64,000 nt of DNA from Azolla caroliniana (GCA_043228905.1 JBHGNT010000004.1:10726001-10790000), one strand, 5' to 3'; shown: positions 19,504 through 31,042, counted from the first letter of the stretch. Program-made: numbers and translations. Notes: generated by a model from the sequence alone, not told the origin.

Positions 19504-21858
19504 ATGGAAAATCAACTGGCGGCTAACAACATGATGATGATGTTCGAGCGGATGCTTCAATAACAACGTGCGATGTCGGAGATAGTGGCGGCAGTAGAGC
19601 GGCTCGTGCAACGGATCGGGCAATTCATCAGAAAGGACGTATCACGCTATCTTCGGGACTACAAGGCGAAAATGATACGGTGCGGGATTTCGGAAGAACT
19701 GCAAGTGACATCCTTCAACCGGGTAGCTACCGACGGGCTTCAAGCAAGTATCCACGGGCTACGACAACAAAATCCGACGTGGGAAGTGTTTGAAGAGGCA
19801 CTAAAGACCACGTTCGCTATCGAGGACTCCTCCAAGGCAACACGGAGAGGATTCGATGATGTGGTGGAAACGCCAGACAAGGGGATGAAGGTCCTCGATG
19901 TGTTTTCAGCATTCGAAAGTCAATTCGGGAGGTTGTGTACGAGAGATCAAGCTATCCTCGCACCGGACAAAGTTATCATGTTCTTATGAGCCGTAGACAT
20001 CCGGCACCGAAAGGATCTTGGAGTGCTTCTAGAGGACACGACTACCGAGAGTGGCCTCACCGAAACATGGGAAAGCGTGCGGGATATCGTCGCGCGATAT
20101 ACAAAGAGGGGGCAATGGCTTTCCAACGAAGAAAAGAGGGTTTCGGTACCGATTCCGAAACCGAGATCCGGATCGGAAGACCATCAACCGCGGGCTCGGG
20201 AGACTATGACCAAGAAGGGAATCGACACAACCACAGTGAAGAAATTGCTGAAGGAGATGGAGAATCTGAAAATCACGATGGTGAAGAAGACGGAAGACCG
20301 TCCCACAAGTTCCAAGTACATGGACTGTCGATGCATATGGTGCGATAGCATCGAACATGATCGGAGAGATTGCGATGAGCACAAGGAGGCGTTACAACGG
20401 GATCTTATCTACTATGAGGGAAATCAGATTCATTCGATGGATTCTCAGAAGCCACTCCAACCGAACTTCCGGAAAGGCGGCATGAAGAAGGTCCTAGAGG
20501 AGGAGATCGCGGCGAAAGACAATTATGCGACAACCGCAGGAATACGTGTGGGAGAGTCATCTGTAGCAAAGGCGTCTTTTTGGCCGGAAGTGTTAGAAAT
20601 TTCGAAGAAAACCGACCATGATGAAATCCGAAGCGCCGCGGAATGTATCCGGGAAGCTACGGGATGGGAGTGCCCCGTAGATAAGAATAGCGTACATGCG
20701 CTATGTCAATTGCATGAAGTGTATGTGGATGAAAAACGACGGCGCACGGATGATGCGGCCGGACCATCAAAGACACCAAAAAGTAGGAACTCCGGAGGGA
20801 AGGGAAAAGAAAAGAAGATTCCAGCATTCAAGCTTGCCTCGGACATCGAACAACAAACGGACTTGAAAAAGGTGTTCGAAGAGAGAATCCTCGATAGCCG
20901 GGTAGAATTTTCGCTTCGGGAATTACTCGGAATAGCAAAGAAGGAGTTCCACGATCTTCTTGTGGATCTCGTGAAGAGAAAAAGACAAAGTACGGAGGAA
21001 AATGCTCAAAGGGTGAATTCAAATACCGTCTTAATGAATAACACCGAAGTGGAGGATGAAATACCGAACTCCCACTACACAAGGCCACACTGGGCACGTG
21101 CAACTACGGAGACTCCGGTCCGAATCGGCAACATCAAAGAGCCCGTGCTAGCATTGATTGATCACGGATCAGAGATCAATTTGATGTCCAAGGGGAAGTG
21201 GCCTATAAACATTAACCATGGATGGAAGATCCGGGCAGCCACTAAAGCAATGGAAGATCTATTTGCGGCTTGTCCGGATGTGACGGTGAAGATCGGGGAT
21301 GTCGAGATCGACCAAAATTTCTTCGTACAAGACAAGGTTTCACATTCCGTGATCCTTGGGCAACCATTTATCACGGCATCACGAATGGAGACGAAGGTGC
21401 TCGATAGCGGTGCGGCTTTCGCATGAATTCGGAGCCAAAGCGGAGGGAAATCCGTCCAATTCCTAACTGTGCCGGCAAATCATGAAAGGAACAAGAGAGA
21501 GCTCTTGTCCCAAACAAGGATGGATTTTTAGAGCGGACTGTTGCGAAGTGGGAAAGTGATAGTCGGAGAAGCCCTGATACCCCACACAGGAAGAAAACTC
21601 TCCGAAAAAAACAAGTACGAATCAGTCTGGATGGGGGGGGCATCTACGTATATGGCTGTAACCGGAGGAAAGAAGAAAGAATACCGAAAAGTGGAGGATG
21701 AGTTGCGGTCAGCATCAATAATAAAGGAAGACGAAGAAATCGTGGGGGTAGTCGAAGAAGTGTTCTATGGGAGCACGCTACAATGGCTTGAAGAGCTTGT
21801 GGAGGATAAAAAGCCAAGGAGACCGGGTAGTCCCGGTGGAATCGGTCGAGATGTATGA
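19504..21858 (+). pseudogene. Gypsy-A gag and protease region
   Basis: A single frame from ATG 19504 with in-frame stops at 19561, 19987, 21424 and 21529 and no frameshift. It begins with a Met-rich segment and a gag matrix/capsid-like region (IGQFIRKDVSRYLRDYKAKM). A CCHC zinc knuckle, CIWCDSIEHDRRDC, lies near 20335. A lysine-rich linker of about 250 residues follows, then an aspartic protease with ALIDHGSEINLMSK (about 21150-21190) and ILGQPF near 21355. The stop at 19987 fits a TGG-to-TGA change; the one at 19561 fits CAA-to-TAA. Retroviral-type protease and capsid roles are inferred from order and motifs. Confidence 0.8.
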
Positions 21859-21904
21859 GATCATTGTGAAAATGGGGTCGGATGCGCTCCGCAAATAAGA
21901 AGCA

Positions 21905-24900
21905 ATGGTAAGTACAAAATCCAAGACCGTGGAGAAGAAGGTGAAACCGGCCGCGGGACCACTACCCGCCGATAGCGAACAAAAGAGGAAAGAAGTCTCG
22001 GGAGATCCGACACTTCAGAAGTCCGTGGATATCGGACATGTCTTCACGAATGAGACCCGTACGAAACTTCGGATCGGTGGAGGTGGGTTCCTATTAAAGA
22101 ATGAAGAAGAATGATTCCGTGAGATGCTAGAGCGACATGGGAGAGCATTTGCATTTACATTGAAAGAAATAGAATGCACTAACCCGAAGATAGTGGAGCC
22201 GATGGTGATCCTCATGATTGACCATGTGTCGTGGAACCTGAAGCCGATTCTGGTGTCACAGGCGCATATTCCCAAAATCATCGACTTGCTCAAGGAGAAG
22301 GTGGCGATGGGGATTCTAGAGCCATCAAACACTCCGTACTCAAATCGATGGTTTACGGTTCTGAAGAAGAATGGGCCACTCCGATTTATCCAAAACTTGC
22401 AACCGGTGAACAAAGTCATGATTCGGAACTCCGAAGTTGGTCCGATAGTGGACGAATTTGCGGAAGCATTTGCCGGTCGTGCGATATACTCCATTGGAGA
22501 CCTATACTCGGGGTATGACCAATTTCAACTAGCCGTGGAGAGCCGAGACATCACTACCATGCGGACACCGATAGGATTAGTCCGGATGTGTACGCTACCA
22601 GAAGGCACGACGAACTCAGTCGCACATATGATGAATGCAATGAACAAGGTGCTTTGAGACTACATTCCGGAGATAATGATGCCATTCCTAGATGACATTC
22701 CGATGAAAGGATGCGCAGTAGAAGAAAAAGATGAAACTATGGATGATCGGGGATGCTGAAAGTTCGTAGTCGACCATATTCGTGATTGCGAGAAAGTGCT
22801 TCAAAAGTTAGAAGATGTGCACCTAACACTTTCCAGTGAGAAATTGGCATTCGGGCAAGAAGAAATATTGGTAGTCGGACATCTATGTGGGCCCTACGGC
22901 CGAAGACCATCACCAACCAAGGTCGATGTGATTCAAGCTATGAAAGAAGTATGCGAGTCACAATCCGAAGTTCGAAGGTTTCTTGGAGCATGTGCATTCT
23001 ATCACATATGGATTCCGCACTATGCACATATTGCGGACCCACTCTATCACTTGTTGCGGAAGGGTAAGAAGTTCGAATGGAAACCGGAGCATACCAAAGC
23101 CGTGAAGAAGCTCAAGAAATCACTACGGAGGGTAAAAACACTAAAGAAGCCGAACTATGACCGACCGATCATAGTAACGGTTGACACAAGTCCAACCGGA
23201 ATCCGATGGGTCATCAATCAAGCCGACTCGGATGGTTCGCGATATCCGATCCGATTCGGAGCAAAGGTTCTCAACGAAAGGCAATGCGGATATGCACAAG
23301 TCAAAAGAGAATTATGGGGAGTCGTGTTGGCAATCAAATCGGATCGAGATTATTTGATCGGAGCCGAAGTAATGATCGAAACGGATTGTCTTCCGATACT
23401 CGGGATGATGCGATGTTGGACAATACTGGATGTGGCTATGCTAAGGTGGATTGCATATGTTAAGTCATTTAATCCGGAGGTACGGCACATCTCCGGAAAA
23501 GACAATGCAGTAGCGGATATGCTATCAAGGCCGCTGTTTGGAGATGACATAACCGAATCCGATAATGAAGAAGTTTCCGAAGACTACTTTGCTTCGGAGC
23601 ACATATGCCGGGTGAACGTAATCCGAGAATTCCGGGAAGAAGAATATGAGGGAGAAAGCTTGTTGATCGGGAAAGTGCTACAAGAAATCGAAGAATCATT
23701 GGACAATAAAGAGAAGAGAGCCGAGATCCGAAGTAAGAAGCGGCAAGTCCGAAAGTTCTTCTTGAAAAATGGATTAATATGGAGGGAGCCGAAAAGACCG
23801 GATGGCATACCACTTCGGGTAGTCGGGACGAAAGAGCAACGAAACCGGATAATGTCCGAATTTCATGAATCCGATTGGACTGGACATCGAGGAACATGGG
23901 CAACTTTTGTGAAAATCAAACAAAAATATTGGTGGAAGAACATGTACAAAGATATAGCGGAGTTCACGGAAAGCTGCGAGAAGTGTCAAATCTACTCCGA
24001 AGTTCGACACCGAGATGAGTTACATCCGACAATCAACTTCAAGTGGATGGTTGATATTGTAGCCATGCCAACTGGGATCGGACAAAAGAAGTACTTGGTG
24101 TTAGCTCGGGAAGATCTCACAAACCAAGTAGAAGGTCAGGCGCTACGAAGGAAAACGTGTTTTGTGGTATGCCAATTTCTTTTGGAGGAGGTGTTTTGCA
24201 GGTACGGGTGCGTAGGACAAGTGATTGCGGATCGGGGAGAACTCGACTCTGATAAAGCTAAGGAATTCTTCACCAAACATGGAGTTCGGTTAACACTGAC
24301 AACGGCATACAATCCGGAAGCCAACGGGAAGATGGAATGAGGACATAGTCCGATCGTCAAAGCACTTGCAAAGGCATGCGATGGAAGGGTGAAGGATTGG
24401 CCGTAGATGCTTCCGTATGCACTATGGGTGGATCGGACGACGCATAGCTCCGTAACCGGTTACATGCCGGCAGAACTCATGACCAGACAAGCATTGGTAA
24501 TGCCAACGGAAACCACGATCACGACATGGACAGTGCTACCATGGAAGGAAGAGATGAACCGGGAAGAACTACTAGCGGTCCAGATACGACAACTAGAGGG
24601 AAGACCGGAAGACATAGCGAAAGCAATACACCGACAACAAGAAGCCTGATTCCGGAAGAAAAGCCTGTTCGACACAAAGCGCCGACTACGACTGCAGAAG
24701 ATTGAAGAAGGAGATTGGGTGATTTTGTCTACGACAGTAGTTTGGATCATCAACATACAACGATGCGAAAGTTCGCGAAAAGGTGGTTCGGGCCATACGA
24801 GGTTCGGAAAGTTTTCGACAATGGAACTTACCGACTATGCAAGTTGGATGGAACGATACTACGAGTGCTTATAACCGAGAAACGGGTCAAGATTTTCAAA

Positions 24901-25059
24901 AAGCGGACTGATGAAGAACCCTATGTGATCCTAGATAAGACCGACAAGGAGGAGCAATCGGACAAAGATCGCGGTGATGCGGAAAGCGAAGAAAGTGGAT
25001 TACAACTCATAGTCGACTTAAGGGAAGAATCGGAGGAAGCTTCGGATGAAGGTGAATAG
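21905..25059 (+). pseudogene. Gypsy-A pol: RT, RNase H, integrase, acidic C-terminus
   Basis: The frame is continuous from 21905 to 24649 except for stops at 22112, 22655, about 22757, 24338 and 24404; several coincide with Arg or Trp codons in Gypsy-D (for example MNKVL*DY against MNKVLRDC). RT motifs are YSNRWFTV, LRFIQNLQPVNK, DLYSGYDQFQLA and MPFLDDIP (active-site DD). RNase H follows with VTVDTSPTGIRW and ETDCLPILGM, ending DNAVADMLSR. Integrase has an HHCC finger (FHESDWTGHRG..SCEKCQ) and a core with WMVDIVAMP, IADRGELDS and NPEANGKME. After a shift near 24650-24715 the tail reads FGPYEV..KRVKIFKKR and then a long acidic stretch, with no chromodomain. Confidence 0.88.
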
Positions 25060-25098
25060 CAAGCATCAGGGACTTCGGCACATACCAGAGGATGTGCG

Positions 25099-25114
25099 GG
25101 TTCGGGGGGGCGAG
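25099..25114 (+). promoter_or_regulatory. Gypsy-A polypurine tract
   Basis: A G-rich run (GTTCGGGGGGGCGAG) lies immediately before the 3' LTR start at 25115, the usual position of the plus-strand primer. Confidence 0.6.
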
Positions 25115-25544
25115 TGTCGTAGTGTGAATCACACACTACGTGAAATATGTAAAACACTATGTCCGATTTAGAGTACGTATAATAAATAAAAATAAAATAT
25201 TAAAAATATTTATTACGTGCATAGGGCAGGATTCAAACCTTGTACCTCCACGTAGACAAACACCAACCTTACCACTATACTAGAATACTATGAATTTTAA
25301 AGTTATACTAAACTTTATCCCATGTAAATATTCTAGATATACATGGTACAAAAAGTTATTCATGCATACACACTCGAGTTATAAGAAAAGATGGGATAGA
25401 AAGTTAATCATGCACATGTAGTGTGCATGAAAACTAAAGTTAGGAAAAGCATGATGCTTGCATGTGATAAACTTAGACTCTTTCAACACTATATAAGGAA
25501 GAGAGAAAGATGTATAGGGTTGTTGATTTTTTTTTTAGAAGGAT
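25115..25544 (+). repeat. Gypsy-A 3' LTR, first part
   Basis: Matches the 5' LTR from its first base up to the Copia-B insertion point; the remainder is 31043-31268. The combined length of 656 bp agrees with 654 bp for the 5' copy. It contains the same minus-strand tRNA-like segment (about 25220-25290). Confidence 0.9.
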
Positions 25545-25937
25545 TGTAAAGAATCGGATATGATTCTTGTGAAGCGGAAGAGATGTGAGTTATGTGTGTG
25601 TATGAGAGAGAGAGAGAGTGAGAGAGAGAGACAAGGAGTAAGACACAAAGAATACGCAAGGTAAAAGTATATTAACAAAGGAGAAAGACTCAACATAATA
25701 CAAGCTGCGAGGAGGGTGCTTTATATAGTCACCCTCTCTCTTCATTAACTACAAGACTCATGGAGCATGAGGAATGTGAAAGCTCATAAGTTATGTGTCA
25801 TAGAATATGATTCTATGACTCATACTAAATGCTAGAATACAAAGTGGTGACTTAATGGTGACTCTTGATCGTTGGAGTTTCTATTCACTCTCAAGGTGAG
25901 TTCACACACTAAACCAAGTTGAGCTTGATTCTCAACA
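25545..25937 (-). repeat. Copia-B 3' LTR (393 bp)
   Basis: TG...CA ends, paired with 30649-31037. The polypurine tract GAGCTTGAGGGGGCG (minus strand) adjoins it at 25938-25952. Confidence 0.92.
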
Positions 25938-25959
25938 CGCCCCCTCAAGCTCAAGTCGG

Positions 25960-27020
25960 GTCGGTTTCAGACGGTATCCGAAATACGCTTCGACTCGCAT
26001 TTATGCGGAGTTGCGGAATCCGTGCTCCAGCTTGCGTTGTGCGTAGTTGCGAAGTCTGTGCTTCGGCTTGCGTCTTTCTTCGTGGCTTTGCACGGTAGAT
26101 CGACTCTTCGCGGCTTCGTTGTGCGGTTGCGTAATCCACGCGTTATTGCGTAGCGTCTTTAGTACTCCCCCTCAAGCTTGGCAGGTCAAGGATTGTCAAT
26201 CCGAGATCGGTCATGAATTGCCACAGCTTGTCGGCTCCTAAGGCTTTAGTGAAGATGTCGGCTATTTGAAGATTTGTGCTAATGTGTTGTAGGTTGACAT
26301 CGCCAGCTAGAACGCGCTCTCGGATGAAGTGATAGTGCACTTCGATGTGCTTTGTCCGCGCATGGAACACCGGGTTTCGAGCCAGATAAATACTGCTCAT
26401 GTTGTCACAGTAAAGGGGAATCGGATCCTTGATGGGTATGCCCAGATCCTTGAGTATCCTTTTGAGCCATACAGCTTCACATGCGGCCACTGCCACGCCC
26501 CTGTATTCCGTCGTTGTGCTTGAAAGGGCGACAGTTGATTGCTTTTTGCTGCTCCAGGAGATTGCTCCGCTACCGAGGGAGAAAACAAATCCAGAGGTTG
26601 ATCTTCTATCAGCTTTGTAGTCGGCCCAATCGGCATCTGTGAACCCTTTGAGTCGTATCGAGTCGTATTGGTATCGCGGTCTTGTAGAGGATGCCGCAAT
26701 CCATTGTGCCGCTCACGTAGCGTAGAACTCGCTTAGCGCAATCCAAGTGAGTATCACGTGGTGTTTGCATGAATTGACTAAGGAGACCGACTGGATAGTT
26801 GAGATCAGGTCGTATGATCGTGAGGTAGATGAGACTCCCGATGAGTTGCCGATACTGAGTCGGCTCACACGCTTTGGTGCCGGAGTTCGCATCTAGTTTG
26901 AGATTGCGATCGAGTGGGTTTGCTTCGGATTTGCACTCATCCATTCCGAACTTGTATAACAACTTGAGGATGTAGTGCCGTTGAGAGATCATGATTCCGG
27001 CCGGAGTCCGAATTACCTCG
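25960..27020 (-). pseudogene. Copia-B RT C-terminus and RNase H
   Basis: From about 27020 downward: IEVIRTPAGIMISQRHYIL, YRQLIGSLIYLTIIRPDLNYPVGLLSQFM and AKRVLRYVSGT (late RT). After a frameshift near 26640 the RNase H follows with ADWADYKADRR, TTEYRGVAVAACEAVWLK, LYCDNMSSI, HIEVHYHFIRE and ADIFTKAL, ending at 26143. The catalytic half of RT is missing; it was lost where Gypsy-B joins at about 27020. A short unassigned stretch separates the RNase H stop from the polypurine tract. Confidence 0.88.
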
Positions 27021-27500
27021 ATGACCATAGGCATGTTGATCACATTCCCTCCCTTCAAGATCGCGTTCTTCATCACATGTTTCTCTTTTGTCGAGTTTGC
27101 CACGATCCTCGCAACGACCATAGGCATGTTGATGTTGATCTTGATATCTCTCTTCAAAGCCTTGTTCTTCGTCACATGTCTCTTCACGACTGCAACTACG
27201 CCGATCTTGATCATCTTCATCATCGTCACCGTCGAGCAAACCATGAAAAGGTTGAGGCCCGAAACTTGATGTCAGACCCGCTTCGTACAAATCCGGAACT
27301 TCTTGATATAGTCTTTCAACTTGATTTGCCAACTTGAGATACTCCAACGCTCTACCCTTTTCATCATGCAACATCATTTCAATGGCCTTCCTTACCAATG
27401 GAAGCATCTCGAGCCTCGGACCACCTTGTATTCTTATCAACTCCTCTAAGTCGTACGTTGCCAAGATCGCATCCTCCATTTGTAATGCCCCCATAACCAC
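27021..27500 (-). pseudogene. Gypsy-B leader ORF of unknown function
   Basis: From 27500 the frame reads MVMGALQMEDAILATYDLEE, a Leu/Glu-rich helical segment, then an Asp/Glu/Arg-rich tail with two copies of a QHAYG(R/H)-containing motif encoded by a tandem DNA repeat (GACCATAGGCATGTTGAT at about 27021 and 27117). It lies where gag should be but has no recognisable capsid or zinc knuckle. It could be the first exon of a divergent gag or an ORF of a non-autonomous LTR element. Confidence 0.45.
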
Positions 27501-27532
27501 CTTGTGTTGTTCACGTCGGGTTCACCAATAGA

Positions 27533-27659
27533 TGTCGTGTGGCGCGTGACACACGTGCCAAACGTCGGAATGTGCGCGTCACAAGCGCAGACAAGCATTG
27601 GGCCTCTATTCGCTAGTGGTTATGGATGATGGGCAGCTGAAGTGACGCACTAATGTGGT

Positions 27660-27696
<37 letters not shown>

Positions 27697-28241
27697 AATT
27701 TGAGGAAGTTTTTAAGATAGATAGGTAGATAGATACACATCACCAATAAGATAACTAAGTATTCTTATTATTAATTTTCGATTTGATACATAGATTGATT
27801 CATAGATTGTTTGATTCATCCATTGATTGATCCCCCCCCCCCCATTACACAAGCCTTACAAGGGTTTTTATAGGTTTATCTATCCTTCTAACATGCACAA
27901 AACCATGGGCTTGAACCCATGGTTTTCGGACACACGGTTTTCCTTGTGGCATGCACAAAACCATAGGCTAAAACCATGGTTTTGTGTACACGATTTTGTA
28001 TGTTTGTTTCCTATGGAATACTAAATATGAGAAGGAAATATACAAAATCTAAAGCACTTAGTAGTAGCTTTAGTGGTAAGATAATTGCTTCCTATCTTAG
28101 AAGTGCAAGGTTCAAATCTTGCTTGCACCCTTCTATATGCACTTGAATGTCATCAGACCGTAGGCTAATTTTCATATATTATAATCATGTGTATAATGTG
28201 TGTGGAGCCACACTATTTCACAATTTCTCCCATTGGACACA
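27533..28241 (-). repeat. Gypsy-B LTR (709 bp)
   Basis: On the minus strand it starts TGTGTCCAATGGG and ends CACACGACA next to the shared leader. It holds a (GA)n tract at 27661-27692, a C run at 27831-27843, repeated AAAACCATGG-type words near 27897-27985, and a plus-strand tRNA-like segment (TTTAGTGGTAAGAT ... GCAAGGTTCAAATCTTGC) at 28063-28130. Confidence 0.65.
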
Positions 28242-29170
28242 AAGCATCACGATAGCGCCGAATATCCGGGTGTGCGATAAGTCCGGCTTCTTTCCGAAGT
28301 ATTTTTCGTGCGGAGGACCTCGTGCACACCGGATGTTGTGCACCAGTTCATTAGGTAGACAGCCGTATTTGCAGCTTCGGCCCAATAAGACTTGGGCATA
28401 TGCTTCTCGTTCATCATGGCCCGCGCTACTTCAAGGATGTGCCGATTTTTGCGCTCGGTAACTCTGTTTTGTTGCGGAGTGTGTCGGCAAGTGAATTCTC
28501 GCCGAATTCCTTCCTTTCAGAGATACGCCATGAAATCGTCTGAGAAGTACTCCTTGCCACCATCCGATCGAAGACAACGTACATGTCGGCCCGTGGCTTT
28601 CTCAACTTCATTCTTGAATGTTTGGAAGTGTCTGAACACTTTGCTCTTTTGCCGCATCGGGTAGATCCAAGTGTGCCTGGAGAAGTCGTCGATGAAGAGC
28701 ACGTAATATCGGCATCCACCAAATGTAGCCGTCTGCGTTGGTCCCCATACGTCGAAATGGACTACGTTGAGTAGACAAAGGCTCACGTTCCGCTCTTTCG
28801 AGAATGGGTGTCAGTGTTGCTTGCCGAATTGGCACGCTTCGCATACACCTTCCATCTCCTTCTCTTTGAATGTTAGGATTCCGATGACGACTCCTTTCGA
28901 TTTCATTGCTTTGAGTTTGTTGAGATTGATGTGGCCGATTCGCTTGTGCCAGAGCTCTATGTCGGAGTCGACTTTCATGCCCTTTGCGAACATGGCCGAT
29001 TTCATCTCGTGTGAGTCGAGAATGAACATTCGGCCCTCTCTTCGTCCGCGTGCGATGAGTCGGCCCTCTTTTTCGATGAAGCAACCGCCTTGATTAAATC
29101 GAACTTGCATCCCTTGCTCTACAATTTGGCCGATGGAGACCAAATTCTTCGTAATGGTCGGTACATGCAA
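28242..29170 (-). pseudogene. Copia-B GAG-pre-integrase and integrase
   Basis: Descending from 29170: VPTITKNLVSIGQIVEQGM, ELWHKRIGHINLNKL..CEACQFGKQH (the HHCC-type zinc module), then integrase with VHFDVWGPT, FIDDFSRHTW, LRSDGGKEYFSDDF and PQQNRVTERKN, so all three acidic catalytic residues are retained. In-frame stops near 28815 and 28517 break it. It ends at FGKKPDLSHTRIFGAI, where the Gypsy-B LTR begins. This is the best conserved copia integrase in the window. Confidence 0.88.
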
Positions 29171-30480
29171 GACATTTTTAATGTAGTTTTGCTTAACTTC
29201 TTTTCCGAACGGAACATTGCCGATGTGCCGAATCAGGTGTGTAGTGTCATCTCTGGTTTCGACATAGTCGGGTTGGTCCGGCTCTCAAAGTTCTCGGAAC
29301 CATTCTTGATGCGATGTCATATGGTTCAAGGCACCGGAATCGATGAACCATACGTCTTCCGGATTAGAGGCACTGGTTGAGGTAGAGGCCGACATAGAGT
29401 TTGCTTTATGTTTCATCATGAACATTCTGCCACTGTCAGAGTTGTGTGCATACATTCCAGCACGATCTTCGTAGTCGGAGTTGTGCCCGTACATTCCGCC
29501 ACGGCCGGAATTGTGTGCATACATTCTGCCACGATCTTCGTAGTCGGAGTTGTGCCCGTACATTCCACTATACTCTTCGTAGTCGGAATTGTGCGCGTAA
29601 TTCGAGAGTTGTCGGCTTGTGGAAGTCGTTTCGCGCATCTTCTTTTGGCACTCTTCTTCATGGTGGTCGAGCTTTCCGCAATATCCACATTCGGTTGCAT
29701 TTTGACGGCTCGGGCCAGAGTGGATGCTCCCCCTTCTTGTAAAGGTTCCTCGTTAGCTTCCGTTTTGTGGCCGAAATTGGGAGTTATTGTCGTAGGTCAG
29801 ACCTCGTCCGCCTTGTCCTTGGCCAAATCGGCCTCTCGCTCATCCGCGTCCTCTTCCTCCGTTCGAGTGCGTGTAGAGTATGTGGCCTTCTGACTTGTTG
29901 CTCCTTGTACACACGTTTTCTTCGACTAATAGCATTGATTAGAGATCGAAGAAGGAGGGAGATTTCTCCCTTGCTAGAACAGTGGTTCGCATCGCGCCGA
30001 ACCGTGGTGCGGGGCCGCCGAGGCATATTTGCACCATCTCATCATCATCTATACTTACGCTTATCGAGCCGAGCGAGTCGCAAACCTCCTTGATCTTCAA
30101 GGTGTATGTCGTGATGGACATGTCCCTTTGTTGGATGTTGTTCAACTCTTGGCGGAGTTGAAGCCTTCTTGCGGTTGTGTTCGCCGCGAAAATCTTTCGT
30201 GGATTTTCCTATGCCTCCTTCGGCGTCTTGGCTTCGCGAATGTAGCCGAGCATGTGATTGTGAACACATGTCGCCAAGCAATAAATCACGCGGCTTGCGG
30301 CTTGCTCCCATGTTGCGTATCCGGGAGCCGCTTCGAAGGGTCGGTCTTCGTGCTCTCCTTTGATGTAGCTCCAATAGCCTTGTCCGACAAGGTATTGGTG
30401 CATCTTGTACTCCCAAGATGCGAAGTTGTTTCGATCCAACTTCTCGGTCTAGGGAGAGTGCTCCCCTTTTGAGTATTCAT
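29171..30480 (-). pseudogene. Copia-B gag and protease
   Basis: Gag begins just inside the right LTR: DRNNFASWEYKMHQYLVGQG, then AKTPKEA, LNNIQQRDMSITTYTLKIKE and the UBN2-like core, with stops at about 30209 and 29939. A CCHC knuckle, CGYCGKLDHHEEEC, lies near 29690. Between it and the protease is an unusual tandem peptide repeat of the type Y(A/G)HNSDYEDRG, about five copies (29430-29620). The protease has FIDSGALNHMTS (intact DSGA) near 29340. The functional roles follow from family order. Confidence 0.85.
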
Positions 30481-30636
30481 TATGTCGATTCTTCTTCTTC
30501 TTCTTCTTCTTCTTCTCTCTTCGAATGCGAGCTATGTAGCGAAGCTACGATAGCAATGAGCCGGTTCTTGGTCGTCGGCGTAGAGCACAACACACGATCA
30601 CGATGAGGTGAATAGGCTAGATCGAGCTACCAAATC

Positions 30637-30648
30637 GCTCTGATACCA
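30637..30648 (-). promoter_or_regulatory. Copia-B primer-binding site (initiator tRNA-Met)
   Basis: Minus strand TGGTATCAGAGC directly adjoins the 5' LTR, the standard plant copia PBS. Confidence 0.92.
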
Positions 30649-31037
30649 TGTAAAGAATCAGATATGATTCTTGTGAAGCGGAAGAGGTGTGAGTTATGTG
30701 TGTGTATGAGAGAGTGATTGAGTGAGAGAGACAAGGAGTAAGACACAGAGAATACGCAAGGTAAAAGTATATTAACAAAGGAGAAAGACTCAACATAATA
30801 CAAGCTGCGAGGAGGGTGCTTTATATAGTCACCCTCTCTCTTCATTAACTACAAGACTCATGGAGCATGGGGAATGTGAAAGCTCATAAGTTATGTGTCA
30901 TAGAATATGATTCTATGACTCATACTAAATGCTAGAATACAAAGCGGTGACTTAATGGTGACTCTTGACCGTTGGAGTGTCTATTCACTCTCAAGGTGAG
31001 GTCACACACTAAATCAAGTTGAGCTTGATTCTCAACA
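30649..31037 (-). repeat. Copia-B 5' LTR (389 bp)
   Basis: Pairs with 25545-25937. The difference is mainly in the GA-rich tract near 30705-30730. Confidence 0.92.
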
Positions 31038-31042
31038 AGGAT

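Larger units (their letters stand above)
27021..28241 (-). mobile_element. Gypsy-B fragment: LTR plus leader ORF inside Copia-B
   Basis: Minus-strand LTR 28241-27533 followed by the TTGGTGAACCCGACGTG leader shared with Gypsy-A and Gypsy-C, then a short ORF. The far side is cut at Copia-B RT codons, and about 1 kb of Copia-B (end of integrase, linker, most of RT) is absent. So this is not a simple insertion: insertion plus deletion, or recombination, is needed. Confidence 0.7.
25545..31037 (-). mobile_element. Copia-B: Ty1/copia element nested in the Gypsy-A 3' LTR
   Basis: 5493 bp, minus strand. LTRs at 25545-25937 and 30649-31037 both read TGTAAAGAATC...CTCAACA. The 5-bp duplication AGGAT lies at 25540-25544 and 31038-31042; the uninterrupted site (AGAAGGATTGATTAAT) is preserved in the Gypsy-A 5' LTR near 19234. 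An initiator-tRNA-Met primer-binding site adjoins the right LTR. The LTRs are nearly identical apart from a (GA)n tract, so this is the youngest layer of the nest. The middle of pol is replaced by Gypsy-B. Confidence 0.93.

Noticed and set aside
21858-22124. Possible programmed frameshift between gag and pol of Gypsy-A
   Set aside because: The pol frame is offset by +1, but Gypsy-D changes frame at a different place and by a different amount, so ordinary decay explains both.
28058-28130. Candidate genuine tRNA gene
   Set aside because: Good T-stem and box-like words, but no convincing acceptor stem or anticodon arm, and it lies inside an LTR; treated as tRNA-like.
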